Assembly: GCA_030600135.1 (NCBI GenBank)
Contig: JAUVMS010000275.1
Span: forward strand, 1-5,500
Length of the DNA: 5,500 bases
From: Hyphomicrobiales bacterium
GTDB taxonomy: Bacteria; Pseudomonadota; Alphaproteobacteria; Rhizobiales; JAUVMS01
Reading direction: 5' to 3'
Shown here piece after piece: positions 1 to 5,500 of the stretch. Below the pieces are notes generated by a model. It searched no databases. It saw only the letters and a program-made list of their open reading frames with translations, and had not been told where the DNA came from. The translations under genes and the position numbers were made by a program. How positions within the stretch are numbered: position 1 is the first letter of the stretch; each line of letters opens with the position of its first letter.

Positions 1-1
1 C

Positions 2-43
2 GCCGCCGCACTCATGGTCTTCCCGAGTATTGCTTGGATCTAG
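2..43 (+). CDS. C-terminal tail of an upstream gene, possibly CpaA/TadV prepilin peptidase (partial)
   Basis: The frame opening at base 2 reads AAALMVFPSIAWI and stops at the TAG at 41-43; the start lies off the left edge. Seen: a short hydrophobic, alanine-rich tail followed by an aromatic end. Known: A24-family prepilin peptidases of alphaproteobacterial Tad loci (CpaA) end in a membrane helix with a similar Ala/Leu/Val-rich stretch followed by a Pro, and cpaA is often directly upstream of cpaB. Inference: this is the end of cpaA, which would process the Flp pilin. Thirteen residues are too few to prove it. The other two forward frames are also open here, to 207 and 227, but their translations look unlike natural proteins. 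Confidence 0.4.
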   Translation, partial: AAALMVFPSIAWI

Positions 44-90
44 CAACGCTCAGGGCGCTGCAACTTTTGACGGCGCCACTATTGAATGGG

Positions 91-116
91 CTTGGTTGGA
101 CGTTTCGCCGACCAAG
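91..116 (+). repeat. Inverted repeat / stem-loop, 9 bp stem
   Basis: CTTGGTTGG (91-99) pairs with CCGACCAAG (108-116), giving nine pairs of which one is G-U, closed by an 8-base loop (100-107). No run of T follows, so it is not a standard intrinsic terminator. It lies about 50 bases after the stop codon at 43, so it could protect the 3' end of the upstream message or be part of a structured RNA. Confidence 0.5.
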
Positions 117-159
117 ACGCTCGGTGCATGGCTCGCCTCTGCTGGGTACAGCCGGTCAA

Positions 160-182
160 CCAGGCCGCCACACCTGGCCTGG
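160..182 (+). repeat. Inverted repeat / stem-loop, 7 bp GC-rich stem
   Basis: CCAGGCC (160-166) and GGCCTGG (176-182) are perfect reverse complements around a 9-base loop; one further G-T wobble pair is possible inside (167/175). There is no following T tract. It sits 43 bases downstream of the 91-116 stem-loop. Possible roles are an RNA 3' end without a U tract, a leader structure or an RNA-processing site; the sequence does not decide between them. Confidence 0.5.
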
Positions 183-240
183 CGATGCTTCGACGGCAAA
201 TTCGTAGTTATCACGGATAGTTGCTAACCAACGGTTCGCA

Positions 241-275
241 TACAAATTTATTAATATTTGGCAATAATCTGATTC
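241..275 (+). promoter_or_regulatory. AT-rich block, candidate promoter/regulator-binding region of the cpa operon
   Basis: Only 7 of 35 bases are G or C, in clear contrast to the flanking sequence, and the block contains the perfect palindrome TATTAATA (249-256). It ends about 100 bases before the cpaB start, a reasonable place for operon control. I found no well-spaced -35/-10 pair and no full CtrA box (TTAA-N7-TTAA); single TTAA motifs occur at 251 and 291. AT-rich promoter blocks are typical targets of MucR/Ros-type or other xenogeneic-silencer-like regulators in alphaproteobacteria, but that link is only an inference. Confidence 0.3.
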
Positions 276-354
276 AATGTGGGACAAGCATTAACGACCC
301 ATTGACCTTTTTCACCGACAGTCTCGTCAAAGCGCAAGACGACGATTGTCGGGT

Positions 355-361
355 GAAAGGA
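355..361 (+). promoter_or_regulatory. Ribosome binding site for cpaB
   Basis: GAAAGGA lies 11 bases before the ATG at 373. It favours that ATG over the in-frame TTG at 346, which lies upstream of this motif and would add nine polar residues ahead of the membrane anchor. Confidence 0.5.
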
Positions 362-372
362 CCCAGCAAGAG

Positions 373-1185
373 ATGAAAAGGGCTCGAGTGACCGTATTCG
401 CCATTGCACTAGTTGCAGCATTTGGTGCGGTGCTATTGGCAAAATCCTTCCTGGGGAAACCGAAAACGAGAGTGGAAGTCAGAACCGACTTTGATACCGT
501 CAAGGTGCTCGTTGCCGCCGCGGACATCCCTCTCGGTGATATCTTGAAGAGCGGGAGCGACTTGAAATGGCAGGAATGGCCGCGTGACGCTGCATCCAAG
601 TCCTACATTACAAAGTCCAAACAACCCGAGGCGATAAAAGAACTGGCAGACGCGATTGCGCGGGCTCCCTTTCTCAAGGGCGAGCCCATCACGGAGCAAA
701 AACTCATCAAGAAGAGCGAAGGTGGCGTGATGGCGGCCATTCTGCCTGCAGGTCGTCGTGCGGTCTCGACTTCGATTAGTGAGGAGTCGGCTGCTGGTTT
801 GTTCATTTTGCCGAACGATCGGGTGGACGTCGTACTGACGCGGCGCATGCGTTCTCGACGCGGCGGTGGAGACGAATACGTTTCCGATACGCTCTTTCAT
901 AACGTTCGCGTGCTTGCCATCGGTCAGGCGATCGAAACCAAGGATGACAAAAAAACCGCCCAAGGCAACACGGCGACGCTCGAGTTGTCCGCGGTCCAGG
1001 CCGAGGCTTTGGCCTTGGCCCGATCGATGGGTGAAATTTCGCTGGTGCTGCGTAGCCTTGCCGACTCCAGGCCGTCCGAGACGGATGGGGAAAACAATGG
1101 CAAGGATTTCTTGAGAAAAGAACGCGGTAACAGTGTCCGATTGCTTAGGTACGGCCACCCGTCGCGTGTGTATGGAGTGAACTGA
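373..1185 (+). CDS. cpaB: Tad pilus assembly protein CpaB (RcpC family)
   Basis: A 270-residue CpaB/RcpC protein, an inner-membrane-anchored periplasmic component of the Tad (Flp) pilus machine that works with the outer-membrane secretin. Seen: a short positive start (MKRAR), one hydrophobic helix at about residues 7-24, then an SAF-type domain at about 43-113 (VKVLVAAADIPLGDIL, then LKWQEWP and the FLKGEPITEQKL stretch). The RcpC/CpaB domain follows at about 118-230, with AILPAGRRAVS (122-132), the hydrophobic FILPNDRVDVVLTR segment (144-157) and DTLFHNVRVLAIGQ (172-185). The low-complexity C-terminus ends in a basic Arg/Tyr-containing tail. Length and domain order are normal for the family. 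The ATG at 373 is chosen because it follows a GAAAGGA motif and puts the membrane helix at the N-terminus. It is the first complete gene of the tightly packed cpaB-F cluster. No damage is seen. Confidence 0.95.
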   Translation: MKRARVTVFAIALVAAFGAVLLAKSFLGKPKTRVEVRTDFDTVKVLVAAADIPLGDILKSGSDLKWQEWPRDAASKSYITKSKQPEAIKELADAIARAPFLKGEPITEQKLIKKSEGGVMAAILPAGRRAVSTSISEESAAGLFILPNDRVDVVLTRRMRSRRGGGDEYVSDTLFHNVRVLAIGQAIETKDDKKTAQGNTATLELSAVQAEALALARSMGEISLVLRSLADSRPSETDGENNGKDFLRKERGNSVRLLRYGHPSRVYGVN

Positions 1186-1209
1186 TCCCCGCCATGTCGG
1201 TTGTTGGTG

Positions 1210-1215
1210 AAAAGG
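1210..1215 (+). promoter_or_regulatory. Ribosome binding site for cpaC
   Basis: AAAAGG lies 5 bases before the ATG at 1221 and 8 before the adjacent in-frame ATG at 1224. The in-frame ATG at 1194 has no purine-rich motif at useful distance (the nearest GGAG, 1174-1177, is 16 bases away). This motif therefore supports one of the later two starts. Confidence 0.45.
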
Positions 1216-1220
1216 TTTTT

Positions 1221-2762
1221 ATGATGACTAAGTTGATCAAATCCACTCGGCTGGCCGGATCGGCCTTGGGCATCCTTGCCACCCTTGCAATGTGCGTACT
1301 GGCTGGGCTGCCAACAACGGCGTGGGCCGATTCCAGTTCTCAGCATCAGTCTTTGCTGAAAATCTCATACGACGAACAATTGCCGACCACCCGGCGGATA
1401 CGAATTGGCGTCAACAAGTCGATGGTGGTGGAACTGCCTCGAGATCTTCGCGACATCGTGGTCTCGGACCCGAAAATCGTTGATGCGGTCGTGCAAACAT
1501 CGAACCGCGTCTACCTCATCGCACGTGCAGTCGGTCAGGCCAATGCCTTCTTTTTCGACCAGACCGGTCAACGCATCCTCACGTTGGAGATCTCGATCGA
1601 GCGCGACGTGGCGGGATTGGAAAACCTACTCAATAGGCTGCTGCCGGGTGCTGCGATCAAGGTCGAGATCCTTAATGAAACCATCATCCTGACCGGCGAG
1701 GTTCGCAATCCAGTCGATTCCAATCGAGCGGCGGACATTGCGTCTCGTTTCTCGGTGACGCCGAGTCCCGAATCCAACGATCGATTCCCAGCTAAAGTGA
1801 TCAACATGCTTGCGGTCCAGGGCAGGCAACAGGTGTTGCTGAAAGTCAGCGTCGCCGAGATGTCGCGCGAGACGATCAAGCGGCTCGGCGTCAATTGGAA
1901 CGGCAACGAAGATACAAGCTCCGCACTCGGGTTCGCAACAAGTAATGGCTTTCCGGTTTCCGCTCAGTCGGGCGCGAATTCTTTCCTCTTCGGCGTCTAT
2001 GGGCCGCTGAGCGATTTGGGCGTGTGCACAATTCCTGGCAGCGGCATCGGCACGATCGTGCCGCCGGTCAATGTGGCAGGAACCATTGGTACCAACTGTC
2101 TGGCCCGCACGCTCGAAGCCTTCGAGCGCAACGGATTGGTTCGAACCCTGGCGGAGCCGACGCTAACCGCAATCTCTGGTGAAACGGCAAGCTTTTTGGC
2201 TGGCGGCGAATTCCCGGTCCCGGTTTCGCAAGACGACAACGCGATCTCTGTGGAATGGAAGCCATTCGGTGTCGGACTGTCGTTCACGCCGCTGGTACTT
2301 TCAGAGCGTCGCGTCAGCATGAAGATTGCGACCGAGGTTAGCGAACTTACGAATGAAGGTTCAGTTCGGCTGAATTCAGTGAGCTTGCCGGGCCTCAAGG
2401 TTCGCCGGGCCAATACGACCGTGGAGCTGCCCAGCGGTGGCTCACTCGTAATCGCCGGGTTGATCTCCGACAATACCCGTCAAAATATCGACGGGGTGCC
2501 CGGACTTAAAAGACTTCCGATCCTTGGCACGCTGTTCCGTAGCCGTGATTTCCAGCGGCAGGAAACCGAACTCGTGGTGATCGTAACGCCATTTGTTGTC
2601 AAGCCCGTGGCGCGCAGCAAGCTCGCGCGACCGGACGACAATTTCATGCCGGCTTCTGATCCCAAGGGTTATTTTCTAGGTCACCTGAACAGGATTTATG
2701 GCCGCAAAGTCGAGATGCCCACTGGGCGCTATGAAGGCGATATCGGCTTCATCATCGAGTAG
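1221..2762 (+). CDS. cpaC: Tad pilus outer-membrane secretin CpaC (RcpA / type II-III secretin family)
   Basis: A 513-residue secretin that forms the outer-membrane pore for the Tad pilus. Seen: a Sec signal peptide with a Lys/Arg n-region, a hydrophobic core at about residues 11-30 and an AWA|D cleavage site after residue 36. The N-terminal secretin-associated domain spans about 58-125 (IRIGVNKSMVVELPRDL, then DPKIVDAVV), and a BON-like segment about 126-175 (IILTGEV). The secretin domain proper runs from about 195 (VINMLAVQGRQQVLLKVSVA) to 462, with RTLAEPTLTAISGE, GGEFPVPV, ELPSGGSLVIAGLISD, DGVPGLKRLPILGTLF and ETELVVIVTPFVV. All hallmark segments are present and in order. Two cysteines (269 and 293) flank a Gly/Pro-rich loop and may pair. 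The start is uncertain: ATG 1194 would give 522 residues with a long n-region, and ATG 1224 is also possible. It lies 35 bases after cpaB and 23 bases before cpaD. Confidence 0.96.
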   Translation: MMTKLIKSTRLAGSALGILATLAMCVLAGLPTTAWADSSSQHQSLLKISYDEQLPTTRRIRIGVNKSMVVELPRDLRDIVVSDPKIVDAVVQTSNRVYLIARAVGQANAFFFDQTGQRILTLEISIERDVAGLENLLNRLLPGAAIKVEILNETIILTGEVRNPVDSNRAADIASRFSVTPSPESNDRFPAKVINMLAVQGRQQVLLKVSVAEMSRETIKRLGVNWNGNEDTSSALGFATSNGFPVSAQSGANSFLFGVYGPLSDLGVCTIPGSGIGTIVPPVNVAGTIGTNCLARTLEAFERNGLVRTLAEPTLTAISGETASFLAGGEFPVPVSQDDNAISVEWKPFGVGLSFTPLVLSERRVSMKIATEVSELTNEGSVRLNSVSLPGLKVRRANTTVELPSGGSLVIAGLISDNTRQNIDGVPGLKRLPILGTLFRSRDFQRQETELVVIVTPFVVKPVARSKLARPDDNFMPASDPKGYFLGHLNRIYGRKVEMPTGRYEGDIGFIIE

Positions 2763-2770
2763 TTGTGTCT

Positions 2771-2776
2771 GGAGGA
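2771..2776 (+). promoter_or_regulatory. Ribosome binding site for cpaD
   Basis: GGAGGA, a near-perfect Shine-Dalgarno sequence and the strongest in the window, lies 9 bases before the ATG at 2786. It excludes the in-frame GTG at 2765, which lies upstream of it. Confidence 0.7.
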
Positions 2777-2785
2777 TTAAGAGCA

Positions 2786-3532
2786 ATGTTCTATAGAGAG
2801 CGAAATTCAAAGATGCGTGCTGCTCGCTCAATGTGCAAGGTGGCGGGTGTCGTTGCCGCGTCCATTATGATCGTCGGTTTGGCGGGATGTCGCCAAAGTG
2901 AAGAGCGTGGGCTCTTGATGGGTTGGACCGTTCCGGATCCATCGCAAAGGCATCCGATCATAGTGACGCAGGCACCAGTGTTCCTCGATGTTGAAGCTCC
3001 GCGCGGCTCTTCCGGCCTGTCGGTGGCGCAAAAGGCGATGGTTCGCGATTTCGTCGCCAGCTACAAGTCGCAGGGCACTGGAGAACTGATGATTTCCGCG
3101 CCGAGCGGAAGCCGCAACGAAGGCGCCGCGATGCGAACGCTTGCCGGTGTGCGCGGCATTGCAAGGGGTTACGGCGTTCCCGATCACTACATTGCGCTGC
3201 AGCCCTATCCAGCCTCCGGATTTCGTTCCGCGCCGGTCAAGGTTTCGTTCGTGCAATATGAAGCCAAGGGACCGAAATGCGGATTGTGGCCGGAGACATT
3301 ATCCGAAAGTTCCCGCAATGAGAATTACCATAACTTTGGTTGTGCCCAACAAAAGAACTTGGCTGCAATGGTCGCCAATCCTCGCGACTTGATCGAGCCG
3401 CAAACTATGGATCCTCGGCCTGCCGAACGCGGAAGTGTACATTGGGGCAAGTATATTCAGGGCGAGAGCACCGGGGCGCAAAAGTCCTCGGATGAAAATT
3501 CTGGCAACATCAGCGAAGTGGCGAAAAACTAA
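2786..3532 (+). CDS. cpaD: Tad pilus assembly lipoprotein CpaD
   Basis: A 248-residue CpaD-family lipoprotein, thought to sit at the outer membrane and assist the CpaC secretin. Seen: a basic N-terminus, a hydrophobic stretch at about residues 19-34 and a lipobox LAGC with Cys35 as the predicted lipidated residue. The next residue is Arg, not Asp, which is compatible with sorting to the outer membrane under the E. coli rule. The CpaD domain covers about 55-205, including SVAQKAMVRDFVASY (79-93), a GYG motif (128-130), CGLWPETL (165-172) and the family signature NFGCAQQKNLAAMVANPRDL (183-202). Cysteines 165 and 186 are the only two in the mature domain apart from the lipidated one and could form a disulphide. 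The tail after about 215 is hydrophilic and probably disordered. The start is set by GGAGGA at 2771-2776. Its stop codon overlaps the cpaE start by one base. Confidence 0.95.
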   Translation: MFYRERNSKMRAARSMCKVAGVVAASIMIVGLAGCRQSEERGLLMGWTVPDPSQRHPIIVTQAPVFLDVEAPRGSSGLSVAQKAMVRDFVASYKSQGTGELMISAPSGSRNEGAAMRTLAGVRGIARGYGVPDHYIALQPYPASGFRSAPVKVSFVQYEAKGPKCGLWPETLSESSRNENYHNFGCAQQKNLAAMVANPRDLIEPQTMDPRPAERGSVHWGKYIQGESTGAQKSSDENSGNISEVAKN

Positions 3533-4905
3533 TGAGCAACGCTGCATACAATCGTGAAATGGGGGCGCACGGTGCGGGCGATCGCATCGAGCCCCAACTT
3601 CCGGGCGGGGCGGAACATTACAGCGATCCTGTGATGGAACCCGAGCTATCGGCCGAGATGGTGCAAAGTACGCCGGAGCACGAGCGCGCGCGGCCGATCC
3701 CGCGAATCTCGATGCATGCGTTCTGCGAGGAGCCACGCACCGCTGAGGCGATCCAAGTCGCTGCATCCGATCGGCGACTGGCAAAGGCCCACGTGGCCGT
3801 CCATATGGGCGGTACGAGTGTTGCCATTGCCAACTACAACGGCGCTCCGACGCCAAACCTGATCATCATCGAGTCGGTGTCGGATGGTGTCGGTATGCTC
3901 GCCGAACTGGACAGCTTGGCGGAGTGCTGCGATGCCGGGACTAAGGTTATTGTGATCGGGCACCTCAACGACGTCATGCTCTATCGCGAGCTTATTCGAC
4001 GTGGTGTCAGTGAATACGTCGTTGCGCCCGCCGAACCTCTGAAGATCATGGAGAGCATCTCCAATCTATACAATGATCCGGAAGCCGATCCTGTGGGGCA
4101 CGTCTTTGCATTCGTAGGGGCCAAGGGCGGATCTGGCTCGAGCACGGTTTGCCACAATACGGCGTGGTCGATTTCGGAATTGCTGGCGACCGATGTGGTC
4201 ATTGCCGACCTCGACTTGCCATTCGGTACGGCCGGTCTCGACTTTAACCAAGATCCGGTGCAGGGGGTTGCTGATGCCCTTTCTTCTCCCGATCGCCTCG
4301 ATGAGGTTCTTCTCGACCGGCTGCTTTCGAAGTGCACCGAGCATTTGAGCCTGTTTGCGGCGCCGGGGCTTCTTGATCGCGACTATGACATCGCGCCCGA
4401 GGCCTATGATTGGGTGATCGATGTGGTGCGCCAGAACGTTCCCTATCTGGCTGTCGATATTCCCCATGTCTGGACGGCATGGACACGCCAGCAGTTGATG
4501 CAAGCCGATGAAATCGTCATTACGGCCACGCCGGACTTGGCGAGCTTGCGAAACGCCAAAAACTTGGTCGATTTGCTCAAAGAAAATCGACACAATGATC
4601 GTCCGCCGCATCTTGTCATCAATCAAGTTGGCGTGCCGAAGCGCCCGGAGATACCGGCGAACGAATTTGCTGACGCGTTGAGCATTCACAACTACATGCT
4701 CATCGAGTTCGACAGTGAGACTTTCGGTACTGCTTGCAACAACGGACAGATGATCGCCGAACTTTCGGATCGGGCTAAAGCCGCCGAGCAGTTCCGCGAA
4801 CTGGCTCTCGCGGTTTGTCACCGAAGCGAGCAAAAGAAGCCGGAACCAAACTCACTGCTGCGACCGTTACTCAACAAGCTCAATCTAAAGAAGGCTGGAG
4901 CCTAA
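3532..4905 (+). CDS. cpaE: Tad pilus localisation ATPase CpaE (TadZ; MinD/ParA-like with receiver-like domain)
   Basis: A 457-residue CpaE/TadZ protein, a cytoplasmic MinD/ParA-type ATPase that positions the Tad machine, in Caulobacter at the pole. Seen: a hydrophilic, probably disordered N-terminus (1-57); a receiver-like domain (about 58-175) with PNLIIIES at 108-115, where Glu114 stands at the usual phospho-Asp place, and VIVIGHLNDV (139-148); then the ATPase domain (about 188-430). The ATPase has a deviant Walker A loop GAKGGSGSST (196-205) with signature Lys198 but Ser203 in place of the usual P-loop lysine. It also has a Walker A' segment IADLDLPFG (224-232) and a Walker B-like YLAVDIPH (305-312). 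The C-terminal end is basic. Both the degenerate receiver and the atypical P-loop are known features of this family. The start ATG overlaps the cpaD stop (TAATG) with only a weak GAAGTGG upstream, which suggests translational coupling. Confidence 0.95.
   Translation: MSNAAYNREMGAHGAGDRIEPQLPGGAEHYSDPVMEPELSAEMVQSTPEHERARPIPRISMHAFCEEPRTAEAIQVAASDRRLAKAHVAVHMGGTSVAIANYNGAPTPNLIIIESVSDGVGMLAELDSLAECCDAGTKVIVIGHLNDVMLYRELIRRGVSEYVVAPAEPLKIMESISNLYNDPEADPVGHVFAFVGAKGGSGSSTVCHNTAWSISELLATDVVIADLDLPFGTAGLDFNQDPVQGVADALSSPDRLDEVLLDRLLSKCTEHLSLFAAPGLLDRDYDIAPEAYDWVIDVVRQNVPYLAVDIPHVWTAWTRQQLMQADEIVITATPDLASLRNAKNLVDLLKENRHNDRPPHLVINQVGVPKRPEIPANEFADALSIHNYMLIEFDSETFGTACNNGQMIAELSDRAKAAEQFRELALAVCHRSEQKKPEPNSLLRPLLNKLNLKKAGA
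4897..4900 (+). promoter_or_regulatory. Ribosome binding site for cpaF
   Basis: GGAG inside the last codons of cpaE lies 8 bases before the ATG at 4909. Its position inside cpaE fits coupled translation of the two genes. Confidence 0.5.
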
Positions 4906-4908
4906 ACA

Positions 4909-5500
4909 ATGTTCGGAAAGCGCATCGGTGACGAGGGTGTTCAACGGCGCGCCGTCGCGCCAATACAGCCGGCGCCACCGCAGAAAGGAACGCCCGCCAG
5001 TGCCGCCCCGGCGCACGCGCCACCTGTGAAATCTGGCCCTGTAGCAGAGCCGCCAACGGCAGTGGCGGCCGGAGAAGCGTTGGGCGGTGGTAGCACGGAG
5101 CGACGTCATTCGGAAGAATATTACGACGTCAAAACCACCGTCTTCAATGCGCTGATCGATACGATTGACCTCACGCAGCTCGCCAAGCTCGATGCTGAGG
5201 CGGCGCGTGAGGAAATTCGTGACATTGTCGCAGAGATCATCCAGATCAAGAATGTCGTCATGTCGATCGCCGAGCAAGAGGAACTGCTCGAGGACATTTG
5301 CAACGACGTCCTTGGCTATGGACCACTGGAGCCCTTGCTGGCGCGCGACGACATTGCGGATATTATGGTGAACGGAGCCACCAACTGCTTTATCGAGGTC
5401 GACGGCAAGGTATCGGAGACCAATGTTCGGTTCGCCGACAATTCTCAGCTGATGAACATTTGCCAGCGAATTGTCAGTCAGGTGGGGCGGCGGGTCGACG
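4909..5500 (+). CDS. cpaF: Tad pilus assembly ATPase CpaF (TadA; type II/IV secretion ATPase), N-terminal part
   Basis: The first 197 codons of a CpaF/TadA secretion ATPase, cut by the right edge; no stop codon occurs inside the window. CpaF is the hexameric cytoplasmic ATPase that powers Tad pilus assembly with the TadB/TadC inner-membrane platform. Seen: a short basic start (MFGKR), a Pro/Ala-rich linker at about residues 16-57 and an N-terminal helical domain at about 70-135. The conserved segment LGYGPLEPLL (135-144) with DIADIMVNG (148-156) and the EVDGKV beta-turn (163-168) mark entry into the T2SSE/GspE-type N-domain, and the window ends at VGRRVD. The Walker A/B, Asp and His boxes lie beyond the edge, so the catalytic core cannot be checked. 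The gene begins 3 bases after the cpaE stop. Full-length relatives are usually a little under 500 residues, so roughly 60% is missing. Confidence 0.95.
   Translation, partial: MFGKRIGDEGVQRRAVAPIQPAPPQKGTPASAAPAHAPPVKSGPVAEPPTAVAAGEALGGGSTERRHSEEYYDVKTTVFNALIDTIDLTQLAKLDAEAAREEIRDIVAEIIQIKNVVMSIAEQEELLEDICNDVLGYGPLEPLLARDDIADIMVNGATNCFIEVDGKVSETNVRFADNSQLMNICQRIVSQVGRRVD

Larger units (their letters stand above)
44..372 (+). other. 329-base non-coding region upstream of the cpa operon
   Basis: No frame here gives a protein I recognise or one with a credible start and ribosome binding site. The longest is a TTG-initiated 65-codon frame at 30-227 with unlikely composition. The left part (about 50-240) is GC-rich and rich in short inverted repeats, the best at 91-116 and 160-182. 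Smaller ones are at 54-77 (5 bp stem), 141-152 (4 bp stem) and 226-236 (AACC-AAC-GGTT). The right part switches sharply to AT-rich sequence at 241-275, then returns to mixed composition up to cpaB. The region probably holds the operon promoter and a leader or small RNA, but no sigma-factor element could be assigned with confidence. Confidence 0.6.

Noticed and set aside
54..77. GGCGC/GCGCC inverted repeat as terminator of the upstream gene
   Set aside because: It has only a 5 bp stem, a 14-base loop and no T tract.
30..227. 65-codon forward frame with a TTG start
   Set aside because: There is no ribosome binding site, the composition looks unnatural and no family is recognisable. The frame also stays open upstream to base 3, as chance frames do in GC-rich DNA.
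251..294. CtrA binding box
   Set aside because: TTAA occurs at 251 and 291, but neither has a partner TTAA at the required 7-base spacing.
302..307. TTGACC as a -35 promoter element
   Set aside because: No -10-like hexamer lies 16-18 bases downstream; that position is GC-containing with no TATAAT resemblance.
433..1158. 241-codon reverse-strand frame opposite cpaB
   Set aside because: It lies wholly within cpaB on the opposite strand, with Arg/His/Gln-rich shadow composition and no recognisable domain.
1194..1220. Upstream ATG for cpaC at 1194
   Set aside because: It lacks a well-placed ribosome binding site and would give the signal peptide a long n-region; the ATG at 1221 or 1224 follows AAAAGG. 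It is not fully excluded.
2765..2785. GTG at 2765 as the cpaD start
   Set aside because: The strong GGAGGA lies downstream of it and is correctly spaced for the ATG at 2786.
3299..3856. 185-codon reverse-strand frame across the cpaD/cpaE junction
   Set aside because: It overlaps two well-supported genes on the other strand, and its Arg/Pro/Ala-rich composition is typical of antisense translation.
4066..4833. 255-codon reverse-strand frame opposite cpaE
   Set aside because: It is the antisense shadow of an unambiguous ATPase gene; the sequence resembles no family and has no support for a start.

Overview
This window is the front half of a Tad (tight adherence / Flp pilus) assembly locus, all on the + strand: cpaB - cpaC - cpaD - cpaE - cpaF, with cpaF running off the right edge. 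The gene order, the CpaD-type lipoprotein and the CpaE with a receiver-like N-terminus are the alphaproteobacterial (Caulobacter / Hyphomicrobiales) version of the system. The protein style is closest to what I know from rhizobia and Bradyrhizobium-like bacteria. The genus cannot be fixed from this sequence alone.

Layout. Positions 2-43 hold a 13-codon tail of an upstream gene that fits the hydrophobic C-terminus of a CpaA/TadV-type prepilin peptidase, but it is too short to be sure. Positions 44-372 are a 329-base stretch with no convincing protein gene. Its left part carries two good stem-loops (91-116 and 160-182). Its right part carries a very AT-rich block (241-275) that may belong to the promoter of the cpa operon. 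From 373 onward the genes are packed tightly: 35 bases between cpaB and cpaC, 23 between cpaC and cpaD, a one-base overlap between cpaD and cpaE, and 3 bases between cpaE and cpaF. This looks like one transcription unit with translational coupling at the cpaD/cpaE and cpaE/cpaF junctions.

How the parts work together. CpaC is the outer-membrane secretin through which the pilus leaves. CpaD is an outer-membrane lipoprotein partner. CpaB is an inner-membrane-anchored periplasmic protein linked to the secretin. CpaE is a MinD/ParA-like ATPase that places the machine, usually at a pole. CpaF is the cytoplasmic secretion ATPase that drives pilus assembly together with the TadB/TadC platform, which would be expected beyond the right edge. 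The pilin gene (flp/pilA) and most of the prepilin peptidase would be expected beyond the left edge.

The coding part is a standard, intact Tad locus and I see no new protein system in it. The stretch most worth a second look is the structured, apparently non-coding region before cpaB.
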